Shown in pieces: positions 32,801 through 43,610 of a DNA stretch of 64,000 nucleotides; position 1 is the stretch's first letter; each line of letters starts with the position of its first letter. Made by a program: the position numbers and the translations under genes. Below the pieces are notes generated by a model. That model saw only the letters and a list, made by a program, of their open reading frames with translations. It did no database searches and was not told the DNA's origin. Source of the stretch: Acholoe squamosa (taxonomy: Eukaryota; Annelida; Polychaeta; Phyllodocida; Polynoidae); assembly GCA_949317995.1 (NCBI GenBank), contig OX439044.1, positions 46,952,166-47,016,165 on the forward strand. Reading direction: 5' to 3'.

Positions 32801-33710
32801 AAAAAAAAAAAAAGCAGATGAACTGAACGACATATATCAAGTCATCCAGAAAAGGATGGCCTGAGAACTAGGTTTGTTTGATTGTTTGTTTAGTTTTACG
32901 TCCGGGGGCCATCGAGGAACTCAGACATTCAAGGTTTCTCGGACATTAAGTCCTTTCTTTTCTGTTTGGACAGGTATTTTTATGCTGCTTACCCGACACA
33001 GCAGTGACTGTATCGGTGAATGACCAAATCTATGAGGCAGAGATGTCAGTTCGATATTTGGCGAAACTCTGAAAATTATTTTTGGGCACTTCAAAAGTGG
33101 AGTTATACCCTAATCAGAGTGACAAATACCTTCAAAATTAATCACTTAGGGTTTGGTGTATCTTTAAGGATTATCAGAATTATAAAATATTCATTTTAAT
33201 TTTTTTTTCTTATTATTTCTGTAGTAAAATATCACCTTTGAAACTCTGAAATCAGAGAAAATCTGAAACTCTGACATCTCTGATGAGGAGGGGTGAGGGG
33301 GAAAACCGCTACCGGGGCTTCATTCCCATACTCTTTTCGAAGGATAGCAAGTGTTCTTTTATTTGCCTGGTCCCATAGGCAGGGCCAGACAAACCACGGC
33401 CTTTGATCACTCAGACGTGGTTCACTGAGGGGGAATCCCAAGGCAAAAGGCAAGCATGCATGCCCGAGCCCACGCATATGGGTCAGATCTTTCATTATTG
33501 TACAATTGGCTATTTTTCAGGTTCTGAGTTCTATATAGTCAGACTACTCCAAGAATCAATGCAATCTTGGTCTCATTCGATGCACAAGAGTCGGGGCTAT
33601 CCAAAAAGTGCCGGTTTGTTTCAGTCGGACCAGAATATCTTGTGATATTCATGTCCAAAGTCCAAAAAACCTCTGAAAGCCCATTATTTTTAATTATTTT
33701 CTCATTTGTA
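32801..33710 (+). other. Stretch without recognised genes; contains a D-type SINE piece
   Basis: 32870-32955 matches element D. The remainder is AT-rich or moderately mixed with no supported coding region. Confidence 0.4.
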
Positions 33711-34170
33711 AGGCCACACCAAATTAAAACATTGGTCTATGGATTTCCCGCACCAAATTTTCCTAAATGGAAATTTTATTTTTGTTTGAAAAATATTTTG
33801 TCTATGGATTTCGCCTGCATCATTTTCTGGAAAATTGATTTTTTTTTTTTTTTTTTTTGTGCAAATTCCTTAGTGTCAACCAATAAAGGTACAGCACCAG
33901 CAGACCACTCATTGGATAGGTAAAAGTCTTCAGATTTGCAAATTTCATTGTCTATGCTGCATTTAGAAGCCAAAATTCTAGTATACATATATTTGAAAAA
34001 AAGGAGCAAAAAAAAAATTATTTAAAAAATCGCCCTCTTCACATCTTTGATATTGAAAATCCATAGACAAATAATTTTTTTTTAGAAAAATTAAATTAAA
34101 ATTTCGCCCTCCCGCTCCAGTTTTCAAAAATGAAAATCCATAGACCAATTATTTTTTTTTGGTGTGGCCT
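33711..34170 (+). mobile_element. MITE with long inverted ends (AGGCCACACC type)
   Basis: AGGCCACACC starts at 33711 and GGTGTGGCCT ends at 34170. Inside each end TTGGTCTATGGATTT recurs in inverted orientation, with a further inner inverted copy (GTCTATGGATTT at about 33800, AATCCATAGAC at about 34060). A related right end lies at 46580-46685. A poly(T) run is at 33840-33859. Confidence 0.7.
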
Positions 34171-34651
34171 AATGATCATTTTTTTTACAAATCAGCAGTC
34201 TCAAGGACACCAATATCATTCCTCATGCCCCCAGAGGTGTTACCTGGCATATTCAGCTCAATTTGTGGGTATCTCACACTTGCATGTCATATGCCATCAT
34301 GTTCATCACCATAAGTACTCGTTGCAATGTCTGACACCTATTTCAGTGCATCAAATTCTATACAACCAATCCCTCCTCATTTAAACCTCTGTTTGAAGGG
34401 TATATGACCCTTGTCTCATGGTGTGAAGATGGAGTGTCCTTTTCACTAAGATACTACACATCAAAACATTATTTTCAACTGGATAAAGGTGTCGAACGTT
34501 ACATCGATATGTTGTGTCCTGCTGTCTATTTTATACACTGTTTCATTCTTTTTTTCTCTCAGCAATGTATTTTAACATATTTCCAACTAACTTGACCAGC
34601 TATTGCATATGTATTGCCTTCCGCTATGTTCCCTGTAGAGGTATTTCGAGA
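34171..34651 (+). other. No gene seen
   Basis: Unremarkable AT-rich DNA with only short chance ORFs and no recognisable repeat. Confidence 0.4.
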
Positions 34652-34947
34652 TATTGATTGATTGATTTGTTTAACGTCCTAAGGCCGTAGGCCTCATGGG
34701 ACTGCCTCATTGGTTATCAGACATTTAGTCCATTCTTTTCTCAAACTTAATTTGCGTGTGTGTGTTCGTGTTCGCGTGTGTGTGTTTGGGAGTCTGCTTG
34801 TAGCAGTGGGACATGCCTCACCCAGACGCTGTGCCGCAGACTGTTGACACATCATCTGACCGGTCCATTATCCTGACACCGGCCGGACAGTCGTGGTTCT
34901 ATACCAATCGGGCCAGCTTACCACGGACTGACGAGTATAGAGAGCCA
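34652..34947 (-). mobile_element. LINE family A 3'UTR fragment
   Basis: It matches the other LINE A tails but lacks an internal piece near 34815 and stops at AGAGAGCCA, directly before the motif-rich transposon that begins TGTAACGTCCGACAG. Confidence 0.85.
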
Positions 34948-35574
34948 TGTAACGTCCGACAGCTTTATACGCCGAATGAAGGCGGCAAAATTTGAGACAC
35001 TCACGTTATGCGGGCGGAAGTAGGCTCGAGGTTTGCGCATGCGCAGTCATCAAAAGACCGTTCACCGTCAAATGGAGGAGTTTAACCCACCTTTTACCAT
35101 CAAAATAGGCTTATTTCGACCAAAAAGGTGAGTAATCGATCGAAAATCGTATGAATTGATGAATCTAGACATGTCAGGAATCATAACTATACAAAAATTC
35201 TGTACCGACATTATTTATTTTGCCTTTTACAGGCTGTTTTCGGTTGATTCATGTTGGTTCAGATACCCGCCATATTTTAACTAGCCAGCAGCCAGGAAAG
35301 TATTCTGCACCGATCGTGTAGTTGACGAATAACGTCCGACACTTTTATTCTGCTATGCACTCTACGGCCCCTTGTCGCCCTCCTGCTCTTATTATGGCAA
35401 AACGATGCTTCTATGGACAGAATACACCTTCCTTTATGCATTTTTAGTTGTTTGTGTACAGTGTTTACAAAATTTGACACTCCCTAACCCCAAAAGTCTT
35501 TGTAATATCAAAAAATTGTCCTCCATGTTTCTCCACCCTATTTCTAACTCAAAACAGGAAAAATGATGTCGAGT

Positions 35575-35831
35575 GAGTGGTCATTATTTATTAACAGGGG
35601 GGGGGGGTAGGGTTTGAGGGGGGTGCGTAAAATTTTCAGTCCCCTCCTGAGGGGGGGGGGGCTAAAAAAATTTTGACCCCTCTTGAGGGGGGGGGGGCTA
35701 AAATAATTCACCCTCTTTTTAGCAAAAAACCCAGCACGCTAGTATAGATCAAAGGGGGGGGGGCGTAAAACATTTCCGTGGGTCTGCACGAAAACCCACG
35801 TCCCCCCCCTGTTGATAAATAATAACCACTC
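35575..35831 (+). mobile_element. MITE with GAGTGGTCATTATTTAT ends and G/C runs
   Basis: GAGTGGTCATTATTTATTAA at the left mirrors a right end reading TTGATAAATAATAACCACTC. The inside has several runs of 8-10 G or C. Related copies are at 44588-45122 and 45157-45401. Confidence 0.75.
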
Positions 35832-36501
35832 CCTTAGGGTTAAAAAGTAACGTCCAACACCTCTTTACTGATTGTATAGCAGTAAACTGCCTTATTGTAA
35901 CGTTAAACACCCCTATTCTTCATTCTAGAGCATTGTATTATAAAAGTGTGAGACGTTACGAGTCCTGATATTTTTCGTTTCACCCCGTATGGTGGTCCAA
36001 GTTCAACATTTCTCTATTCCATTGTATCCATAAGTTAAATATACATATAAAGATTAATTCTAGTTCTTATAGAAGCATTTTTCCACCCAAGTACAGTGGT
36101 TTTGGCTATAAATAATAAAAGTGTCGGACGTTACATTTTATATTTTCCTTCTAGAAATGCCGGTTACGGTTGGGGCAGGTCCTCCATATTTTGACACAAC
36201 ATGCCCCTCTGGTAATATTATCAAATTAAACAGTCATTTCCCAAATACAAGATACTTAATTTCACCCCATTTCTTAAGGGGGATATATTTTGGTATTTTC
36301 CAAAATATTTTTTACGTGTGAGACTTGGAGAATGGCAAGTGTTGAGTATGGACCGCCCGGTTGTGGAAAAACTACGATGAAACTCCGTCTCAGACCCTCT
36401 ACCATGGACAAGGCTGCTTTCATAGAGAGCCTTGGAGACGAGTTTCTGACTATATTGGACCACTCCGAGCGTGCCCATACTCAACATCGTGTGGTGAGGG
36501 A

Positions 36502-36682
36502 TTGATTGATTGATTGATTTGTGTTTTACAGCACTTTAGCGGCACTAAGTGGCTATCCCGTGCTTCACAGGTTGATAATTTAACAGAGGAATGTGTCAGT
36601 GCCCGCGCATATGTGCACCACACACATCCTGAGGGGATAGGAAAGAGGAGATATAGACCCTTTTAAGTGGGCTAGGGAAGCC
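36502..36682 (-). mobile_element. SINE type B with 14-bp target duplication
   Basis: CGTGTGGTGAGGGA flanks it at 36488-36501 and 36683-36696. It sits within the coding frame of the DDE-like gene. Confidence 0.93.
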
Positions 36683-37429
36683 CGTGTGGTGAGGGAGTTG
36701 CGTTCAACGATATCAATCCAGGAGGTGAGCATCCAAATAGATTTCGCCGAAAACTGGATGATAACCTACCCTGAGGGCCCACAGAGTGTTTACTTTGCTA
36801 AGGAGCCGGTGACCCTCCACCCTGTGGTAATACACTTCAGGGAGGAGGGCACCGGTGATACCAAGCATTGCTTGCTGGCCCTTGTGACTGACGTTCTGAA
36901 GCATGATGCAGGTGCCATTCTTTCGTTTCTGGTTGCAATAGTAAGGTACATCAAGCAGAACCTTCCAGAGACAGTGAGAATGTTGCACTATATGTCCGAT
37001 TCTCCCTCATCGCAATATCGAAACACTTCGATATTTTCGATCCTGTCTCGGCACAAGGGGTTCAGGGCAACCTGGAAGTACTTTGAAGCAGGCCACGGGA
37101 AGGGGCCGTGTGATGGAGTGGGTGCAGCCGCCAAGTGTAATGCGGATTACGCTGTCCAGCGTCGGTATCTCATCAAAGATGCAGCGGACTTTGCCAGGAT
37201 TGGGAACAATCCCAATAACTTGGCAAACTGTGAGGTACCGACAAAGGTATATTATGAGTGCATCCCGTTGGAGGATGTCCAAGCTGGCCGTGAAATGCTA
37301 AAGAAGATTAAAGCTGACGATAGCTTGGAGGGAACCATGGGGTTGCACGCAGCTGTTCCAATTGCACAGGGCCACTCACTAGCTATCCGTGCAACCTCAT
37401 GTTTCAAGGAGTGTTGTTGGAAAAACCTT

Positions 37430-38554
37430 GAGTGAGTGAGTAATAGATGTTTAACGCCATTTCAACAGCTACGGTCATATTCATGGCGAGAATGACATTA
37501 CACAATTTCACAGAGGAATGTGTTGGTGCCCGCGCATATGTGCACCACACACATCCTGAGGGGACAGGAAAGAAGAGATATAGACCCTTTTAAGTGGGCT
37601 AGGGAGGCCCGCGGAAAAACCTTGAGTTGCAGAGGGGTTGTGAAGGGTGGGAGGTACCCAACCTGCAATTTACCTACCGTGAACCTCCACAACCCCGACG
37701 CACTCGGTCCGTCCAAGAAGCACCCACTCCTGAAGAACAGCCGGTGCAAGTAGAGGTTGGGGATGTAGAGGGTGCGGACATAGATACACCAGGACAACCA
37801 CCAGAACAACCAGAGCAACCACCAGAACAACAACCAGAGGCTACTGAGGCTGGCCCAGAACCATTCAGGGAGCTGAAACGTTATGCGGTTGGTACATACG
37901 TGGCCTGTGTGTATAACAACCAGTGGTACCTGGGCCAAGTTTTGCAACGTGAGTGAGTGAGTAATAGATGTTTAACGCCATTTTGACAGCTAAGGTCATA
38001 TTCATGGCAAGAACTACATTACACAATTTCACAGAGGAATGTGTCGGTGCCCGCGCATATGTGCACCACACACATCCTGAGGGGACAGGAAAGAAGAGAT
38101 ATAGACCCTTTTAAGTGGGCTAGGGAGGCCCGCGGAAAAACCTTGAGTTGCAGAGGGGTTGTGAAGGGTGGGAGGTACCCAACCTGCAATTTACCTACCG
38201 TGAACCTCCACAACCCCGACGCACTCGGTCCGTCCAAGAAGCACCCACTCCTGAAGAACAGCCGGTGCAAGTAGAGGTTGGGGATGTTTGTTTGTTTAGT
38301 TTTACGTCCGGGGGCCATAAAGGAACTCAGACATTCAAGTTGGGGATGTAGATGTAGAGGGTGCGGACATAGATACACCAGAACAACCACCAGAGCAACC
38401 ACCAGAACAACAACCAGAGCAACCACCAGAACAACAACCAGAGGCTACTGAGGCTGGCCCAGTACCATTCAGGGAGCTGAAACGTTATGCGGTTGGTACA
38501 TACGTGGCCTGTGTGTATAACAACCAGTGGTACCTGGGCCAAGTTTTGCAACGT
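37430..38554 (+). repeat. Tandem duplication, 521-bp offset, each unit with a SINE C
   Basis: GAGTGAGTGAGTAATAG at 37430 recurs at 37951, and the following SINE and coding sequence match through the E-L-K-R-Y-A-V-G module. The second unit has extra Pro-Glu-Gln repeats and a 51-bp element D insert (38288-38338, duplication GTTGGGGATGT at 38277-38287 and 38339-38349). The SINE came first, then the duplication, then element D. Confidence 0.88.
37433..37612 (-). mobile_element. SINE type C with 14-bp target duplication
   Basis: GGAAAAACCTTGAG flanks it at 37419-37432 and 37613-37626. Confidence 0.92.
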
Positions 38555-38771
38555 GAAGACCGTGAGTATGAAGTTTCCTTTCTCACTAAGGAGCAAGAGG
38601 ACTCAAATGAGTTCTGTTGGCCTCGCCGCAAAGATGAATTGTGGGTGCGCCACGTTGACATACTTGGTTCTACTCCCCAACCAGATGAGGGCATCATACG
38701 CCGGGAGATAAGATATTACACCCTTCCCAGGCACCTCATCAAAAGTATTGACAAGGCTTTTGATGAGGTGT

Positions 38772-39186
38772 TTGATTGATTGATTTGTGTTTTACAGCAC
38801 TTTAGCGGCACTACCGTAAACTCCCGCGTAGAAGACGCGCTGCGCATATAGGACGCACCCCAAACTCAGCAGAGGCATTTTCATGTATAAGACGCACCTC
38901 TTAGGGCTCAATTTTGTAAATCCAGTACATTTCTATAGTAAAATTACCCCTCGTATAAGACGCACCCCAAACTTCAGTAGATCATATAAGACGCACCAGG
39001 CATTTGTTTGGCGTAGAGGACGCGTCTTATACGCGGGAGTTTACGGTAAGTGGCTATCCCATGCTTCACAGGTTGATAATTTCACAGAGGAATGTGTCAG
39101 TGCCCGCGCATATGTGCACCACACACATCCTGAGGGGATAGGAAAGAGGAGATATAGACCCTTTTAAGTGGGCTAGGGAAGCCCAG
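38772..39186 (-). mobile_element. SINE type B carrying a nested MITE
   Basis: TTTGATGAGGTGT flanks it at 38759-38771 and 39187-39199. A MITE occupies 38814-39046; without it the element is a normal type B SINE. Confidence 0.92.
38814..39046 (+). mobile_element. TA-flanked MITE (CCGTAAACTCCCGCGTA type)
   Basis: 233 bp with inverted ends CCGTAAACTCCCGCGTA and TACGCGGGAGTTTACGG, and TA on both sides as the target duplication (38812-38813, 39047-39048). Tc1/mariner-type insertion preference is inferred. Inner AAGACGC repeats recur at 54876 and 62265. Confidence 0.9.
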
Positions 39187-39737
39187 TTTGATGAGGTGTA
39201 ACCAAATTCAGATGACTCACTATAACCTACTTCAGGAGTTGGGGATTATCTATTACTATTACAGATGCGTAACGTCCAACACTTTTATTTTGTAAACTTT
39301 TGCCCCCCCCCTAGATCTATAGCTCCATGTTTGATGATTGTACTTGGTATGTATGAGCCTGTTAATAGACATGTTAAGATGCATGTTAGATGCTATTTTG
39401 ATCCTCCAGTATAAATTAACCAGTGTTTGTAATGGGGTGGAAAGTCTAAAGAGGTCTAAACTGAGATTGTCATCAATTTTCAAAGGCATGGTTGATACAC
39501 TTACACAGACAACAGTGAGTGTTTTAGAGTTTAAATGTATAATATGATATGTTGTTGATAGGTGTGTGGAGCTAAAAGTTCTTTGGTACATTTTTGGTAC
39601 AGATAGGATGTACACAACTAAACCATACCATCGTTGTAACTTCTGACACTTTTATCAAAGTGATTCAACCTGGAGGCCTGACATGTGAAAGAGAATTGTT
39701 GTCTGGTGGCTGCTCCGGTTATATTGTTACTAGATAT

Positions 39738-40384
39738 ATGTGCCTTATGATTTGGGAGGATTTGGGTGTTCCATGGGTCTTTTGAGTTTGGGCATGATGC
39801 ATTCGCAGGGTAAAAAGAACTAAAAAATATTGTTTTTCAATTTTCAAAGTCATGTAGGAGACACTTACATAGGTTAAACTGAGTGTTTTAGAGTTCAAAT
39901 GTGTAGTATAAAAGGTTTTGTAAGCATGTATGGAGCTAGAAGTGGTTTGGAACATGTTTGGTGCTCATATGATGCATGTTCCTAGCTGCTATCGACGCTG
40001 TAACATCCGACACTTTCATAACAATTTTGGTAGTGCCTACTATAAGGGCTATTCTGGATAATAGGGTTATGGCATGGTGGTTGCTATGGTTTATATTGTT
40101 AATAGACATATGTGCCTTATGATTTGGGAGGATTTGGGTGTTCCATGGGTCTTTTGAGTTTGGGCATGATGCACTCGCAGGGTAAAAAGAACTAAAAAAT
40201 ATTGTTTTTCAATTTTCAAAGTCATGTAGGAGACACTTACATAGGTTAAACTGAGTGTTTTAGAGTTCAAATGTGTAGTATAAAAGGTTTTGTAAGCATG
40301 TATGGAGCTAGAAGTGGTTTGGAACATGTTTGGTGCTCATATGATGCATGTTCCTAGGTGCTATCGATGCTGTAACGTCCGACA
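39738..40384 (+). repeat. Tandem duplication with 372-bp period
   Basis: About 270 bp starting TATGTGCCTTATGATTTGGG is repeated nearly identically at 39738 and 40110, each ending in the TAAC-TCCGACACTTT motif. It adds copies of the putative transposase-binding motif to the right end of the element. Confidence 0.9.
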
Positions 40385-40530
40385 CTTTAATCAATTTTTG
40401 ATACTTCATGGTGTACCGTCCTCTTCAGGTGATAAATGGGAGTGAACCAATGGTTCTGTGTGAAAGTATACATTCTAAAGGACATGTGCAGCTGATTTGA
40501 AGAGCCTATGATGAAAATTAAGTGAGGTAC

Positions 40531-40536
<6 letters not shown>

Positions 40537-40605
<69 letters not shown>
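40537..40605 (+). repeat. (AT)n microsatellite
   Basis: About 34 uninterrupted AT units. Confidence 0.97.
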
Positions 40606-40610
<5 letters not shown>

Positions 40611-40812
40611 AGGGATCATGACAAAAACAAAAAACCTGAATTTTCAAAAATTTCATTCCCCCAGCTTTCCGGTAATATTTCACCAATCAAATTGATTTCC
40701 AGTATACATGATGTCCTCCTTTGTAATAGTCTGCACAAGTCATTTAGAGAATATCCAATCATTTTAAATACTGTTTTCACCATGATTGGAAATAAAAGTG
40801 TCGGACATTACA

Positions 40813-41929
40813 CGATAAGATTTCATTATAGTTGGAGGGCTACCAAAACTGACATGGTTGGAGCACAAGGTGTGAATCACATTTTCCAGGGAGTAAATAT
40901 ATTTGTCTTTCACTTTAATAAAGACTTTTAACTGGATTTTGAGTTTTGCCATCTTTCTGCCCGGGGGGGGGGAGGGGGGTAACTGTGTGTTAAATGAAGA
41001 CCTGACCCATATATGGACACCAGCTGCCTACATGCTCACCCAAAGCCACAAGAAACCCCAAGTTTGTCGCCTTTTATGAATCTGGTACGCCCACTGGTAG
41101 AATGGAAGGAAAACTCCTCCTTCGTGGACTCCCAATGAAGTTATTCTGCTCTTCCATGCCCTCACATGGAGATCCCCACTCCACAGGGGGAATGAGAACT
41201 AGGTTGACACCACAGTAAGTGTTGGAGAATACATGACAAACTGACAGCATAATATACAAAGGGACATTGAAAAACCAAATTCGTGAAAGCCATCAAAGGA
41301 TCGTAAAATGTAAAGAAAGGGCAAAAGAGTCCTTTTATCTGCCAGGAATGATGTCCCAAATAGAGGATTTCGTTGCTGACTGTGTACCCGGGTAACGTGC
41401 CCGACTGGGCCCCAACTGGGTTAACCCTGGGTAATGCTGGGCTAAACTGGGCTGTGTTATCTGCTGGGCAGACCTATGGGCTCCAGTTGGGCCCTAGTAG
41501 GACAAAATGCAATTTACAACATTTTCAGTATATGTCCCTAACATCATGAATCATGCTCTCTTTTCGAGAAAATTAAGTATAAAAATGCTTTAACCATTAT
41601 TTTGAGGGAAATGCATAGTTGGGTTTTATATGGGCTTGGGCTGGGGTAATTGAAATTTACAAAATGCTCTCTAGAATTCACAACCAGTGTGAATCCAACT
41701 CTCCTTTTGAAATAAATGAATTTTCAAATTTTGTAACCAGGATTTTGATGAAGAAACATAACTGGGCTTTTGATGGGCTTATGTTGGGCTAAAATCCTTT
41801 TTATAAAAATCATTTTAAATCAATTATTACTTTCTAACTCATACTCTGTGCCTGTCTAATTGACTTCTTAGTGATTTAGTTTGAAAGTCATCATAGGGCT
41901 TTCCATGGGCTTGGCATATTGTTTGATTG
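40813..41929 (+). other. Stretch without genes; repeated TGGGC words from 41.40 kb
   Basis: A G-run is at about 40963. From 41400 there are many spaced ACTGGGC, CTGGGCT and TTGGGCT words, a decayed repetitive sequence that may be the internal region of the LTR element to the right. Confidence 0.4.
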
Positions 41930-42104
41930 ATTGATTGATTTGTGTTTTACAGCACTTTAGCGGCACTAAGTGGCTATCCCGTGCTTCACAGATTGATAAT
42001 TTAACAGAGGAATGTGTCAGTGCCCGCGCATATGTGCACCACACACATCCTGAGGGGATAGAAAAGAGGAGATATAGACCCTTTTAAGTGGGCTAGGGAA
42101 GCCC
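41930..42104 (-). mobile_element. SINE type B
   Basis: A full type B copy with an (AATC)n tail on the minus strand; no target duplication is obvious. Confidence 0.85.
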
Positions 42105-42493
42105 GTCTGGGCCCCGTTGGCCGACTAAGCCGCTTCTGGGCAGTGATAGACCTTTGGTCAGGGCTCCTAGCCCTCGTATTCCCCACATGGCGGGCTTTAG
42201 CTAGGAGGGGGCGCCCTCGTGTTTAGGCTCCACATGAGCAGCGGCATGTTAATCTTAGTTATGGGCTCTTTGGCCGACTAAGCCCCTTAAGGGCAGGGTA
42301 TAACTTTAAGGAGGGGTTCCTAACCCTATAGCCCCACACGGCTGGCTTAGATCGGAGGGGGCAGAAGGGGGCCGCTCCCGATTAGTTTTCATTCCTTACT
42401 TCTAAGATTAGTTAAAGTTGGCTGTTGACCTCAGGGTCCATTTTACCTTTTTATACTCGTTCCCCCCCTGTGCTTTAAATGGGCAGGGGAGAG
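42105..42493 (+). repeat. Direct duplication of about 170 bp next to an LTR
   Basis: GGCCGACTAAGCC ... GGGCAG ... CCCTA or CCCTCGTATTCCCC ... GGAGGGGGC occurs twice (starting near 42119 and 42272), diverged. It ends in a purine tract that touches the LTR-like block. Confidence 0.65.
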
Positions 42494-42785
42494 TGTAGCG
42501 GTGGGCGGCACCGAGGGCGGCACATACCGTGCGGCGCGCGTATATAAGACGACGCGTGCCGCACGGGGGCCAGTCTAGTCTTGCTTGAGCTGAGAGTAGG
42601 ACGTGCCCTGTGCTGGTCTTAGTGCCTCCACTGCTGCTCTCCACTAGGCTATAGGAACGACGTGAGCTGGTGACAAGTTGATGTCAAGTGATGTTATACT
42701 CCTGCATTCTTCAATAGAGAACTCTAGCTTATTTACAGTACTTCTGCCTTGTGTCTTCTCTACACTCATATAAATTCCCGTTACA
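42494..42785 (+). repeat. LTR (292 bp) with upstream polypurine tract
   Basis: It starts TGTAGCGG and ends CCGTTACA, inverse complements with one mismatch, and is preceded directly by AGGGGAGAG, as a 3' LTR is by its polypurine tract. A TATATAA box lies at 42541-42547. No matching 5' LTR is visible in the window and no target duplication is seen. Confidence 0.55.
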
Positions 42786-43196
42786 ATATATTCCATGGCA
42801 GTTTAAGAGTATCAACTTTTTAAACTAAATTGTATAAATTGATGCACAAAATCAAGTATTCAGTTAAAAACACCCTTACTCTGATTAGGGATTGACTCTA
42901 AGTAAGGCTACACTTGAAGGATGTATGTGAAGACATGTTTGCCAAGGTGGATATCTAGATGGCTAGACTTCCTCAATAGGCCTATTGATGTCTTTGACTA
43001 ATTTGATGATGAATCTCCTATCTGCTGGGAGGATTGCCCCTGTCCCATCATGGGCCAGCCATCCGAGTGGAGATAAAAGCAGAGATGTAGACCCCTTTAA
43101 TAGTGGGCTAGGAAAGCTGAAGAACCCTTCCTCAAAGGCAACTATAAAACCCCTAAATGGCAACTTTCGTCACACGGCACATCAACAAAATTAAGA

Positions 43197-43384
43197 GTGA
43201 GTGAGTGAGTGAGTAATAGAGGTTTAACGCCATTTCGACAGCTAAGGTCATATTCATGGCAAGAACTACATTACACAATTTCACAGAGGAATGTGTCAGT
43301 GCCCGCGCATATGTGCACCACACACATCCTGAGGGGATAGGAAAGAGGAGAAATAGACCCTTTTAAGGGGGCTAGGGAGGCCCG
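43197..43384 (-). mobile_element. SINE type C with 12-bp target duplication
   Basis: ACAAAATTAAGA flanks it at 43185-43196 and 43385-43396. It is the most complete type C copy in the window. Confidence 0.92.
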
Positions 43385-43396
43385 ACAAAATTAAGA

Positions 43397-43610
43397 AGTG
43401 ACAACGGCCCACAATATTTATCGGCCAAGTTCAGTAGATTCGTTGATGACTGGGAAATGGCACATAACATCATCTCCATGTGATCCTCAATCAAATGGGG
43501 AAGCAGAACGACCTGTCCAGACTGTGAAAAAGGAGGTGAAGTGCAATTAGACTGCAATGTGCAGTTATGTCTTTTGGGACAAACTGCACCGTTCAAAGTG
43601 TGGACAACTA
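43397..43610 (+). pseudogene. Ty3/gypsy integrase core relic
   Basis: After a few bases the frame reads N-G-P-Q-Y-L-S-A-K-F, then, with a frameshift, S-N-G-E-A-E-R-P-V-Q-T-V-K-K: the second Asp neighbourhood and the catalytic Glu region of a gypsy integrase. Confidence 0.75.

Larger units (their letters stand above)
36315..38771 (+). pseudogene. DDE-type transposase-like gene interrupted by SINEs and a tandem duplication
   Basis: Reading across the insertions: an N-terminal part (36315-36501), a core with I-D-F-A-E-N-W (Asp at 36740), S-D-S-P-S-S-Q-Y-R-N (Asp at 36998) and F-E-A-G-H-G-K-G-P-C-D-G-V-G (Glu at 37085), giving D-x85-D-x28-E. It ends with a Pro/Glu/Gln-rich spacer and an SH3/Tudor-like module (G-T-Y-V-A-C-V-Y, Q-W-Y-L-G-Q-V). 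This is a multi-copy family in several invertebrates (recollection) without a name I can give. SINE B, SINE C, a 521-bp duplication and an element D copy break it, so it is inactive unless these are recent. Confidence 0.7.
34948..40812 (+). mobile_element. Candidate DNA transposon with reiterated TAACGTCCGACACTTTT motif
   Basis: The left end TGTAACGTCCGACA (34948) and right end TGTCGGACATTACA (to 40812) are inverse complements with one mismatch. The motif recurs inside at about 35330, 35848, 35898, 39270, 39637, 40001 and 40373 on the plus strand and at about 35943 and 36117 on the minus strand. A DDE-like gene lies between the two motif clusters. No target duplication is seen, so the ends are provisional. 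Confidence 0.6.

Noticed and set aside
36335-36370. G-P-P-G-C-G-K-T-T in the DDE-like gene's start, resembling a Walker A motif.
   Set aside because: No Walker B or other NTPase motif follows, and the rest of the protein is DDE-like. Likely chance.
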